Program-made: the position numbers and the translations under genes | Part shown: piece by piece, positions 1 through 10,741 of the stretch | How positions within the stretch are numbered: the first letter of the stretch is position 1 | How the letters are laid out: every line of letters starts with the position of its first letter | The notes under the pieces: generated by a model | What the model saw: only the letters and a program-made list of their open reading frames with translations | What the model was told of the DNA's origin: nothing | The model's database searches: none | From: Mugil cephalus | Taxonomy: Eukaryota > Chordata > Actinopteri > Mugiliformes > Mugilidae | Direction of reading: 5' to 3' | Length of the DNA: 64,000 nucleotides | NCBI RefSeq assembly: GCF_022458985.1 | Contig: NC_061774.1 | Location: 13,630,616-13,694,615, forward strand

Positions 1-2273
1 CCCAATACACGAGACAATTATCACAGCTGCTTTCAATGCAGATATGATGGACATGTGACCTGTTCAGAGACACAAACGTCACATGTCAGGGTGAAGATGT
101 GACAGGAGAGTTTTTATTTTATTTAGTTAGTAAAGTTTAATTTACTAATGTACCATAGTTCATCATTGATCAAAGTTTGATCGGAGGGTTTATTTGACAC
201 TATGGTAGTCTACTTACCCAAACTAGTGGTAGGGGCAGTAGTTGGGTTAATACACAGTGTGTTATTGGCTTCAAACACCCACTCTGATATGTGTGTCCCA
301 TCAGGTAAGGTGCAGTTGATGAATATGAAGCCTATGAACAAACAAAGATCATTTATGACTGATGTTATGACACCAACATGATTACCAAGTTATTTCTCAT
401 CATGTTGTCACTCACCACAGGTAGAGATCCTCTCTCCTCTGGAGACATTACTGATGTGATTCCTGACTGAACAGACCAGATGTCCTGAGACGTCTTGTTT
501 CAGAGTGATGACGTTAGTCTCATTATTTCCAGGGAGGAGCTCAGCGTCTGTCACTGAGTGTCCATCCAGAGTCCAGCTGTACTGAGGACTGTCCCCTCCA
601 TCAGAGGAGCAGGACACCCTCTTCTCTCCATGGGACAGACACTCAGAGACTAGATGGACAGAGGACACCGGAGCTGAGAGAAACACACACAGATGACTTT
701 TGATAACAAGGTAATTATCTCTTAATAAATAAATACAGAAACATGCAGAATATAAAGTATATTATTTAGACTTTGACTGTAACAGTAATGAAGGAGGATT
801 CAGTTCAGGACTGTTATATTTGTTTTCACTAGTGAACCTAAAAACTGGTAAGTGAATGTATGATATCTTTGTTTGTACACAAATCAATACAATTTGACAT
901 TTAGATCTGTCAATATGACTTCTTTCTCAGGAGTAGAAAAAAAATATTTTACCTTCAATAAACAACTGTAGAGTCTGTTCTGATAATTTTGATCCATTTG
1001 AGTCAAAGCTTCTCAGATCATATTGACCACTGTCATTCCTGCTCAGGTCATTGATCCTAAATGTTCCATCACTGAGATTAAAGACAGATCTGTCTTTGAT
1101 TACATTCATTAGAATCGTTTTGTTTCTCCATCTTAATATTCCTGATGATCCCTTTTTCACATCACCTCTAAATATTTCTAAGGCGTTGTCCATCAGTTTG
1201 ATGACCACAGTTCCTCCCAAAGCTCCATAACACTGAGCTCCACTCTGTCTGCCATCACAGTAAGTTTCTCCACCTGTGAATTAAAACATTGAGAGTATTT
1301 CATTTCTACCACTATGAAGCATAATTGTTGCAATATTTCAGTCACATGCATTGACCTAAAACAGACTTAGTGGGTTTTTCTCTCTCAGACTAAACAATCA
1401 ATCAAACATGTATTTCTGCTGCTGAGCATTTCACAGGTCAGTGGCTGGAAAACTGCTGTGATTCATTGAACAACATTAATCTGTTAAACAGAGTTTTTAC
1501 ATTAGTTGAATTCAACCAGTAATTACAGACCTGTGTGTCAAACTGAGTTAAACCCATCAAATTATCTGTTGGTTCATTTTATGAATAAATGTGAATAAAA
1601 TGATTAATAATGTAGAATCATTTGAAGCAGCAGTGCAACCAATAAAACTAAGAGATGTGAATATGTCACTCAGAGTGGGTAGGCAGTATGTAGCTACAAG
1701 GAAGTGTTGGAACAAGGACATATAAGGCATTATATCTGTCACTGGTTTTGTTCATCATGTTTACTCAACAAAGTTACAGAGGCTCAAGGCCACATGAAGC
1801 ACAATGTAACAGCAGAGTTACACAAATATAATTTATCATCCTTAGTTGGTCTCTGATACATGACTATTGTTTATTGTCCTTCCTCCAAAGTGTAAATCTC
1901 TCAGTTGTGACTTTCTCCAAACTAGAAAGAATTCACTGAGACCATGTCTGTGTCACAACCCCAAAGACACAAAGCATCAATCTTAATCTTTTGTCTGTAG
2001 ATATTTTGGGAGACAAGCTGTCTTCACTTTGTGGAAAGTTACAAACTAAAGCCGTGTGTATAAAAGACTATCATGTCATCTTCATTGTCCTCAATCAAAC
2101 TGTTTGATAAATGTGTGAGATTTTCAAACCTCCTTTCAGAACCAGTTAACAAGAAGTTTAACATTTCACTCATCCACTAAACCATCTTTAGAAACCTGAA
2201 TAAAGTACCACGTCAATATCTCACCATGAGAGACTCCAAGTATCATCAGCATCAGTCCAACCACAGCTTCCAT
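1..2273 (-). CDS. CD2/SLAM-like Ig receptor, copy 1 (3' end outside window)
   Basis: Probable type I membrane receptor of the CD2/SLAM (CD48-like) class. Coding exons on the minus strand are 2225-2273 (signal peptide, MEAVVGLMLMILGVSHG), 953-1273 (Ig1), 416-673 (Ig2), 218-331 (short cysteine-containing stalk) and 1-59 (start of the membrane span, HMSIISALKAAVII), which runs off the window. All junctions are GT-AG and the phases fit. Ig1 is V-like with a DSGQYDL F-strand motif. Ig2 is C2-like, with cysteines in SEC, VSC, LVC and STC that fit the two-disulphide second domain known in CD2-family proteins. N-glycosylation sequons are present (NLSD, NETN, NVSR). The 5' flank up to about 3.1 kb is shared with copy 3. 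Family assignment is from domain pattern; the ligand and the exact orthologue are unknown. Confidence 0.8.
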
Positions 2274-3140
2274 GTCTCCTCTCTCTTCACACTCTGTTCA
2301 GTCACTCAGCAGCTTTCAAACTTTATCTAATTCCTCCCAAAGTCAAACCTATGTACCCTGCTCTCAACAGAAAGCAGTGTGTTGTGGTAGTGATCAGCCT
2401 CAAGGAGAGTGTGTGAAATGTGCACAACGTTGTTTCAAGCTTCTCGTTATATGAAGAAAAAAGAAAGGGAAGCAGTATCAACTTTCTTCTTTTTTTAGCC
2501 TCAGTTCAACAAGTGTGTTTTTCTGTGTGATGAACTAAATGAAACATCCTCCTTCTGAGACTGACAGCTGATATTTCTAAGACACCATCATGAAGGTTTA
2601 TCAAACTAGAAACATTTTAAAATGTCTCCTATTACCGATCAACCTTTTAAATCCTGTATGTGGAGAATCAAAACAAACTTATTGCTCTGTTTTTTATTTT
2701 AACTACAGTCATGTGTCTATTGTCTCATCTGTGTCAAACGTAAATCTAGTAACACAACAGCAGCACTGCCACAACATCTGTGAAGATCATGATGTTGACA
2801 TTTTGGTGACATGATCTGATGTGTGTAAATTCATGTACAGTGTTAATTACTGAGTTCATAGTCAAAGAGGAACATGATGCAATCCAGTCCAACCCAACAC
2901 TAACTACGAGCTCAGAGGAGTGTGTGAAAACTTGACTGAGCAGGTTGTTTTATCTTTGTGATGCTGAGAAGAGGAACTGATATGAGTTTTCTACTTCTTT
3001 TAGCGTTCAGTACAACAAGTGGGTCTTCATGTGTGATGGACTGAGTGCAAGCTAACATTTCTAAGACATCAGCATACATCCTACACTGAACAGTCTGAAA
3101 CCTCTGACCTGCTAAAGTAATGTTCAGCAGTCAATGGTAG
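2274..3140. repeat. 5' flank of CD2-like unit, shared with copy 3
   Basis: This stretch upstream of the copy 1 signal exon is closely similar to the flank at about 16582-17430 of copy 3. At 3050-3130 it passes into a shortened remnant of the region that, in copies 2 and 3, leads on to a second (distal) signal exon. That exon is missing here. No coding exon is seen. The core promoter of copy 1 probably lies just above 2273, but no clear TATA box can be assigned. Confidence 0.6.
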
Positions 3141-3494
3141 GTATAATGTTTTCATAATAAGGGTAACTCAATTATTGAAAAAAAAAAGAAAAGAAAAAAG
3201 CTAAGTTTCAGGACTTTAACGTGTCTATTGAGAGGACATTTCATTTTCTACTACTGACTGTGTGGGTTTTGTCCAGGTGGCCCAGCTTCCTCCTATAGTT
3301 CAAATAAATGCATGTCTGATCTTTTTATATGAGTCAAATTAATTATGAATGAATTATTTCAGAACTGATTATTGAAAATGTTGCACTTATAAAATCTCAG
3401 ACTTTCCGTATGTGAACGTTCAGTAAGTACATTACAGTAAGACCTGTAACTGTGTTATTCACACAACTTAAATCACAGGTGGTTTAATAAAATA

Positions 3495-4395
3495 CAGCTG
3501 TGGAAAAAAGTTTTCAGACACCTGATGCATTTGTGGAATATTTCATTAAGAATCACTCTTAGATCTTCAAGTGCAATTTTTTTTAGTACAGTCACAGACA
3601 AAATACTAAACAAATCCTAAAACAGCCATTAAAAACTGAAAATTGATTAGTTCCATAAAAATACAGTGAAGGTTCGAATATTGGGTCATTTTGGTACCAG
3701 TGATCCACTAATGAAGGACGTGCTTTTTATTATAAGACACATTTTTCTGCTGCCGTGCTTCATATAAAGCTAGTACATTTGAAAGTTCTTCAGAGACAAA
3801 AATGGCTAAAATAAGGAAACTAACACAGGAAACAGGCCTGAAGATACAGATTCTCAGCCAGGAAGGGTTCAGCTGCTTCCAGATCACCAGGAAGTGCAGA
3901 TGCAGTCCTTCAGCAGTTGGATACACTCTGCAGAAATACAGATGAACTGATCTGGGAGCGTCCAAGGGTTTCTTCAGCAAGAAATTACCACATCCTGATT
4001 TCCCGAAAACCGCTGAACGACATCACAAGAGCTCCAACAACAGTGGTCAAACCAAACTGGTGCCCCGTGTTCCACCTGCACTGTACATGGTTGACTTTTA
4101 GATCATGGCTTAATGGCCTGTAAGGCTGTCAAGAAGCCCCTGATCAATGAGAGACTGAGGTTAACCCAGCATCATTGGGCCCAAGCACAGAAGAACTGGA
4201 CAGATAGGAAATGGAAAAAGATTCTGTGGTCAGATGAGTCCAGTTTCCGGCTTTATCATCCTCCTGCTAATGTGAGGGTACACAGAAGGCCAGGCCAAGC
4301 ATTGTCTCCAGCATGTACAGTACCTACTGTCAAAAATAGTGGAGGCAGTGTCCTGGTTTGGGGATGCATGAGTGCTGCTGGAGCACTGCCTGATG
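3495..4395 (+). mobile_element. Tc1/mariner transposon, decayed
   Basis: A Tc1-type cut-and-paste transposon remnant. The N-terminal reading begins at the ATG at 3802 (MAKIRKLTQETGLK) with a helix-turn-helix-like region, and is soon broken by a stop. The middle of the transposase is open at 4113-4395: RLRLTQHHWAQAQKNWTDRK, then WSDESSF carrying the first catalytic aspartate, then GGSVLVWGCMSAAG. The left end near 3495 (cagctgtggaaaaaag) resembles a Tc1 terminus. The C-terminal part with the second aspartate and the glutamate is absent, because sequence of another element begins at about 4396. It cannot encode a working transposase. Confidence 0.85.
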
Positions 4396-4690
4396 ATCTG
4401 GGAACAGATTCAGACAACCAAACCCAACAAGTCTGTCTGGATCTGGCTAAAGCCTATGGGTCTGTTCCCCACCAGCTCATCTGGTACACACTGAACTTTT
4501 CAACATCCCACCATTCATCCAGAGCCTGATAACCACCTACTTCAACAACCTCCAAGTGTGTTACTCCACACTAACAGCAACAACCATGATGAGTGTTATC
4601 AACAGCAATAGGAAATAGCAATGGGTTGTTCAATCTCCCCAGTTCTCTTCACAGCAGCCTTTCAGATCATCTCAGTGTGTTGTGGTGGTT
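4396..4690 (+). mobile_element. LINE reverse-transcriptase fragment abutting the Tc1 remnant
   Basis: Directly joined to the Tc1 piece is a fragment of a non-LTR retrotransposon reverse transcriptase. LDLAKAYGSVPHQLIW is the motif with the first catalytic aspartate, and a second frame further on reads ..SPVLF/AAF.., similar to the following RT motif. The fragment has a frame change and stops, and lacks both ends of the protein. The reading frame 4113-4529 runs from Tc1 into this LINE, so it is a chance chimera and not a gene. The clade is not resolved. Confidence 0.65.
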
Positions 4691-4746
4691 AAAGTAGAAC
4701 AAGTTAATAAAATAAATATAATAAAATATGATTATAAAATAAAATA

Positions 4747-4960
4747 TCATGAAATTTTAAAAAAATATTTCAGCTGATTAAAAACAAGCTTTTCTAAAAT
4801 CTTACTTACAAATGGCAGATTAGATACAGGTGTGAAATTACTGAGAACTGATGGATCTAAATTGTGTCTCTTCAGAAGGGGTCTGACAATTGCAGTTTTA
4901 AGAGAAGTTGGGAAAACACCCGACTGAAGAGAACAGTTAACAATACTGAGCAAATCTTCA
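4747..4960 (-). mobile_element. L2-like LINE reverse-transcriptase fragment
   Basis: On the minus strand this reads SLKTAIVRPLLKRHNLDPS, then SNFTPVSNLPFVSKILEK, then VFNQL. This is the early RT region of L2/Rex-type LINEs common in teleosts. Only about 70 codons survive. The flanking AT-rich sequence (4680-4760 and 4980-5230) shows nothing else recognisable. It is in opposite orientation to the LINE fragment at 4396-4690, so it is a separate insertion. Confidence 0.75.
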
Positions 4961-5504
4961 TCTAAAAGCCATGAACTGATTTTTTTTAAAAAAAAAGGGA
5001 TGTGGAGATGGGATCTAAGGCACAGGTTGTGGGTTTAAGTAGAGGAATCACCTTTGTCAACATCTCAGCATCAACCAGGAAGTCCATGTTAAGGTATTTT
5101 ATGATCTCAGTCTCCTCTGTTACAATATAGTCGACTACAAAACTACTGATTAATGTCAGTGTAAATGTGAGTATCAGTGATCATCCTGTAGACAGTTAAT
5201 GGTGATCATTTGTGAGAAGCTCTTACTTCCTTCAAGTCACAGTGATGATCTTTTGTCTCCCTCTTCTGGCAGCGAGAGGAATCAAACCAAATGTTGAAAA
5301 ATAACTTGATGAATCTTGATTGATCTTTATATATTTGAATGTGAGATGTAATGAGTCTGTCAAAATAAGTTGACATGTGTGTAGTCTATTAATATTCTCA
5401 GTAGGTTTCTGATGACAACAGAACAAGAAACATCTTTTAAATTTCTCTCTGATCTCTGTCACAGTAAATAGACACCTACAAAGAATGATCTCACCTCATC
5501 TGCT

Positions 5505-5645
5505 GCTGCTTAATCCTCACTAGGGTCGCAGGGGTTGCTGGAGTCTATCCCAGATGCCATTGGGAGCAATTTAGAGTCACCAATCAGCCTAACGAGCATG
5601 TTTTTGGAGGTGGGAGGAAACTCACACAGACACAGGCAACAGCAA
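5505..5645 (+). repeat. Common teleost interspersed repeat (partial)
   Basis: Contains phrases typical of a repeat widespread in fish genomes: tagggtcgcaggggttgctg, gcaatttagagtcaccaatc and ggtgggaggaaactcacaca. A second partial copy in the same orientation lies at 10282-10490. It has no coding capacity and its class is not resolved here. Confidence 0.6.
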
Positions 5646-6367
5646 CACATTTTATGTTTTTTTATTTTAAAACTTTGAACAATATTATACAGTTTATGGC
5701 AGTAATCAGATGATAGGAACATAAATCTGTTGTTATTAATCTGTTATTTACGCAACATTATGATTTCCAAGTTGAAAAATAAATAGAGCCAGTTCATATA
5801 TTATATTGATGTAAAACACAAATTGTGCTTTAAACAAAACTTAAAATGTGAGGTTACCCTTTCAAAAACATACATATCTTAATCTAGAACCTGTACAACA
5901 GAGAAATGTGTTTTATATTTCATTCATCCCTCATGGGGAAATAGTTTGTCTCATTTAATCCAGTCATTCATTCACACAGCAATGTGTACACCTGGAGCAG
6001 TGGACTTGGTCATGTCCTCAGTCATGGACACAGCTGAGGTACCATGGACATAGGGGGATCTGAACCTGTGGCCTCATGGTCCCAGAGCTGCTTCTCTCCC
6101 CACTACTCAACACCCCCTGTTAGTCCAAGGAACAAGCTCCAGCTGTGATCACTGTTGAATTAATGACATAACCTTTATTCCATCAGAGAGTTGAGTGATA
6201 AACATGAAGAAAACACTGAGAAATATTTAAGAGGATTCATAGAAAGATGCTAAGCTGTCATCAGAGTCACATGAAAAATAGAAACAGGAGCAGAGTTTCA
6301 CTCTAAACCCTATTTCTTTACACCAATAAAGACACAAATCAGATGAAATGAGTCACTAGTTGTTGTT
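5646..6367. other. Intergenic / 3' flank of copy 2
   Basis: No coding exon is recognised. The part nearest 6368 should contain the 3' untranslated region of CD2-like copy 2. An AATAAA on the minus strand would appear as TTTATT on the plus strand, and one is present around 6172 (cctttattcc). Confidence 0.4.
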
Positions 6368-9267
6368 TTAAGGTGCAGAACCTCTCATTTCCACCATCAT
6401 GACAGAGTTCTCTGGAGATTCCAGTGTTTGTGGGACAGCTGAGCCTTCAGCTTTTCCTTGTCTCTTTTTCTTCCAGGCAAAAAAGACGAGAATCCCAATT
6501 AACAAGAGAATTATCACAGCTGCTTTCAATGCACATATGATGGACATGTGACCTGTTCAGAGACACAAACGTCACATGTCAGGGTGAAGCTGTGACAGGA
6601 GAGTTTTTATTTTATTTAGTTAGTAAAGTTTAATTTACTGATGTACCACAGTCTCATCTCTGATCAAAGTTTGATTGGAGGGTTTATTTGACACTATGGT
6701 GGTTTACTTACCCAAACTAGTGGTAGGGGCAGTAGTTGGGTTAATACACAGTGTGTTATCGGCTTCAAACACCCACTCTGATATGTGTGTCCCATTAGGT
6801 AAGGTGCAGTTGATGAATATGAAGCCTATGAACAAACAAAGATCATTTATGACTGATGTTATGACACCAATATGATTACCAAGTTATTTCCCATCATGTT
6901 GTCACTCACCACAGGTACAGATCCTCTCTCCTCTGGAGACATTACTGATGTGATTCCTGACTGAACAGACCAGATGTCCTGAGACGTCTTGTTTCAGAGT
7001 GATGACGTTAGTCTCATTATTTCCAGAGAGGAGCTCAGCGTCTGTCACTGAGTGTCCATCCAGAGTCCAGCTGTACTGAGGACTGTCCCCTCCATCAGAG
7101 GAGCAGGACACCCTCTTCTCTCCATGGGACAGACACTCAGAGACCAGATGGACAGAGGACACCGGAGCTGAGAGAAACACACACAGATGACTTTTGATAA
7201 CAAGGTAATTATCTCTTAATAAATAAATACAGAAACATGCAGAATATAAAGTATATTATTTAGACTCTGACTGTAACAGTAATGAAGGAGGATTCAGTTC
7301 AGGACTGTTATATTTGTTTTCACTAGTGAACCTAAAAACTGGTAAGTGAATGTAAGATATCTTTGTTTGTAAACAAATCAAAACAATTTGACATTTAGAT
7401 CCGTCAATATGACTTAATTTCCCAGGAGTAGAAAAAAATATTTTACCTTCAACAAACAACTGTAGAGTCTGTTCAGATAATGTTGATCCATTTGAGTCAG
7501 TGATTATCAGATCATATTGACCACTGTCACTCCTGCTCAGGTCATTGATACTAAATGTTCCATCACTGAGATTAAAGACAGATCTGTCTTTGATCACATT
7601 AGTTACAACCATTTCGTTGCTCCATCTTAATATTACTGATGATCCCTTTTTCACATCCCATCTATATATTTCTAAGGCGTTGTCCATCAGTCTGATGACC
7701 ACAGTTCCTTCCAAAGCTCCATAACACTGAGCTCCACTCTGTCTGCCATCACAGTAAGTTTCTCCACCTGTGAATTAAAACATTGAGAGTATTTCGTTTC
7801 TACCACTATGAAGCATAATTGTTGCAATATTTCAGTCACATGCATTGACCTAAAACAAATTTAGTGGTTTTTTCTCTCTCAGACTAAACAATCAATCAAA
7901 CATGTATTTCTGCTGCTGAGCATTTCACAGGTCAGTGGCTGGAAAACTGCTGTGATTCATTTAACAACATTAATCTGTTAAACAGAGTTTTTACATTAGT
8001 TGAATTCAAGCAGTAATTACAGACCTGTGTGTGTCAAACTGAGTTAAACCCACCAAATTATCTGTTGGTTCATTTTATGAATAAATGTGAATAAAATGAT
8101 TAATAATGTAGAATCATTTCTAAGACATCAGCATACATCCTACACTGAACAGTCTGAAACGTCTCCTTTTACTTATCACCTTCACAAGAAGAGGTTTTAC
8201 AAACACTGAACACAGAGAGGCAACAACAAGGAAGTGAACATAACTTAACTCATCAAAAAAAGAAACCTCACAGTATTTTCAACATCCAAACAACCTAACA
8301 CCACTTACAACATGGTTGACAAGACAGATACTAAGAAAAACATTTATCCATTCAACAAAGTTATAGTCGACCATTAAACTGGATCTTTTGATTGTCAACA
8401 TGTAGAATAAATATTTTTTATTGTGAGGAAACAGATATAAAGTCTCCATTTCTATCACAATGTAAAGCTGTCAACTGGAAATATATAATCATTTCAACTC
8501 TTTGAAATGATCTTCTCTTCTCTTTCTTTGTTTTTTTTTTATTTGATTTTTTCCTTTTTTCATTTCTGGACGGCCACATGAAAATGTTTTTAACTCATGT
8601 CAAGATATGAAGTCAACAGCACAGCCTTTATGAACCAGTAGAGGGAAACCTCTGACCTGCTAATAGGAGCCAAGATGTTTTATTCAAAGTCAAGTTAATC
8701 TTCAGCAGTCATGAAATGTACAATGTTGAACCATGGATAGAGGTCCCACAGTCGGACCTAAGGCTGACCCATTACTAACACAGGCCAGGAAAGGAAATCT
8801 TCATGACTGCACATGGGCAAAGGAAAAAACTCAACTGCAGTCCTTACAGTCCTGTGGCCTATCCACAACAGAACCAATGACAGTATGCAGACAGGAAGTT
8901 GGTCTCATTCAACACAATCAAACGCAACTAGTTTATAAAATTATGAAACCTTTGATTTAAATTATTAACAACCCAAAGACACATCCATATTCCAGTACTC
9001 GCAATTAAGTACTTACATTGAAGAAACACAGTATTGTAAGGAACACTGTAAACAGCTGATTGACAAACACAAATAATCGATCTTGTGACTATGTGAAAAT
9101 ATATATATCTGTGGATGTATTTAACAGAATCTGAATTTATCGAAGACAAAAACAACCACTGCTGGTTTTCAGTAGAGAAAAAAAGAACAAAAAAGTAGAG
9201 ACAGAAAAAACATCTCACCATGAGAGACTCCAAGTAGCGTCAACAACAGTCCAAACACAACTTTCAT
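6368..9267 (-). CDS. CD2/SLAM-like Ig receptor, copy 2 (complete)
   Basis: Complete member of the array. Exons on the minus strand are 9219-9267 (signal, MKVVFGLLLTLLGVSHG), 7447-7767 (Ig1), 6910-7167 (Ig2), 6712-6825 (stalk) and 6368-6552 (membrane and tail). The exon sizes 49, 321, 258, 114 and 185 sum to 927 nt, or 308 residues, with every junction in phase. The membrane segment is AVIILLLIGILVFFAW, followed by a basic stop-transfer KKKRQ and a short tail ending VEMRGSAP. The tail has no clear ITAM or ITSM tyrosine motif, so signalling, if any, would be through partners. Its first exon is not the counterpart of copy 1's but of the distal exon at 18588-18636. Intron 1 carries the deletion junction near 8115. 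Likely a leukocyte surface receptor or ligand. Confidence 0.85.
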
Positions 9268-10281
9268 GTCTCCTCTCAGTTCAGCCTCTGTTGAGTCAGT
9301 CTGCAGCTTTAGAAAGTTTATCTAATTATCAGCTACAAGTGTCCCTTACTCTGCAGTGAGCTGTGTTACACAGAGGACTGTGTCCAAACTGGCAATATCA
9401 TGATGTTTTTGTGTGCTGAGAGCAGGAAATTCAGTGTTAGCCACAGAGAAGTGTGTCAAAACTACCACTATCATAATGGTTTTGTGTGCTGAGGGCAGGA
9501 AATTCAGTGGCATCAACTTGACTTCCCTTTTACAGACATCATCTGAGCCTTCTGACATGAAGAATGAGAGTGAAGGATTCTTCATTTAGAGTTGGACTAA
9601 AAGCTTATTCATCACTGTGTGTGGAGTCATTTGGCTTCAAAAGAAAAGGACGTTCATTTGAATAAATGTTAAAATAAATCATAATATCGACCCATTTTTC
9701 ACTTCCTCTTGTTGTTACATTTAGTGGCTGAGATAGAATAAGTTAGAGTTGTCATGTTTCCTCTGTTTGGCCTCTGAAGACGCCGTAGATTCAACTATAA
9801 ACATTACATACTGTACACTGATGAATTTTTCAAATGATTTTCGTATATACGGTTTATAAATGTTTGGACACTGACACAACTGTTGTTTGCTGAGGGTAAA
9901 GTATAGGCCCAGTTTTAATTAGACGATACTCACATTCAAACTGGAGGAAAGGTGACTTCAGGCAGTCATTGCTCCAGTGAGTGTCCTCGTTTGTGATGCT
10001 TTGCCGAGGCCTTTACTGCCACTGACTTTACTTGCTTTTCGTGTAATGGGTCTCAGTTCCTTTGGGTTTGTGTTCATCAAGGGTGATGTCTATTTGTGTC
10101 AGGGTCAGATCAGGTAATGTTGTCAGATCAGGCGGTATGTTGTGGGTCATTACAGTGAAGCACCATCCATTCAATTTTTCATCTTTTCACTGAACTTGAG
10201 CTGACAGTTTATCTCTGTACACTTCAGGATCCATTGACTACTTCTGTCCATCGTTGCCTCATTAATAATCAGAACCAGAGG
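9268..10281. repeat. Segmentally duplicated flank (pair of 18637-19572)
   Basis: About 1 kb upstream of copy 2 is nearly colinear with 18637-19572, with small indels, for example an extra ~80 bp internal repeat of a gagcaggaaattcagtg phrase at 9416-9510. The homology stops in both copies after the phrase aatcagaaccagaggcagaa. No exon is seen. This is the outer limit of the duplicated unit. Confidence 0.8.
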
Positions 10282-10490
10282 CAGAAGCCTATCACAGAGA
10301 CAAACAACCATTTGCACTGTCAATTTAGGGTCACAGATTAGCCTAATGAGCATGAACATTTGTAGGTGGGAGCCAGAGTACCTGGTGAAAACCCACGCAG
10401 ACACAGGGAGAACACGCAAACTCCATTCAGAAGGACCTGAGCTGGACTCGAACCTGGACCTTCTCGCTGGGAGGCATCAGCACTATGTGA
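10282..10490 (+). repeat. Common teleost interspersed repeat (partial, second copy)
   Basis: The same family as at 5505-5645. Recognisable phrases are ggtcacagattagcctaatg, ggagaacacgcaaactccat and gaacctggaccttctcgctg. It begins exactly where homology between the two duplicated flanks ends, so its insertion or a recombination inside it may have set the duplication limit. No coding capacity. Confidence 0.6.
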
Positions 10491-10741
10491 TTACATTTTA
10501 TTCTTACTTCTCTCTCTGTCTGTATTTGCTTAAGTGACCTTTTAGCCTATGTGAGTTCATAACAAGCTGAAATGAGTTCAGCAGAAGTTCATAGAAAGTT
10601 CATAATAAGTGTGATGTTACGTTGTATCTTCTATGTGCAGACTGAAGACCTTTAGTTGTCTCGTTTGACTTCAGTTACACTTCCTCTTGATCTTCTCACA
10701 TCCTGTCTAAGAAGAAGTAAGACTCAAATGGTGGAAAGTTC

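Noticed and set aside
4113-4529. Open frame of 138 codons as a host gene
   Set aside because: Its two halves are Tc1 transposase and LINE reverse transcriptase; both are broken transposon pieces.
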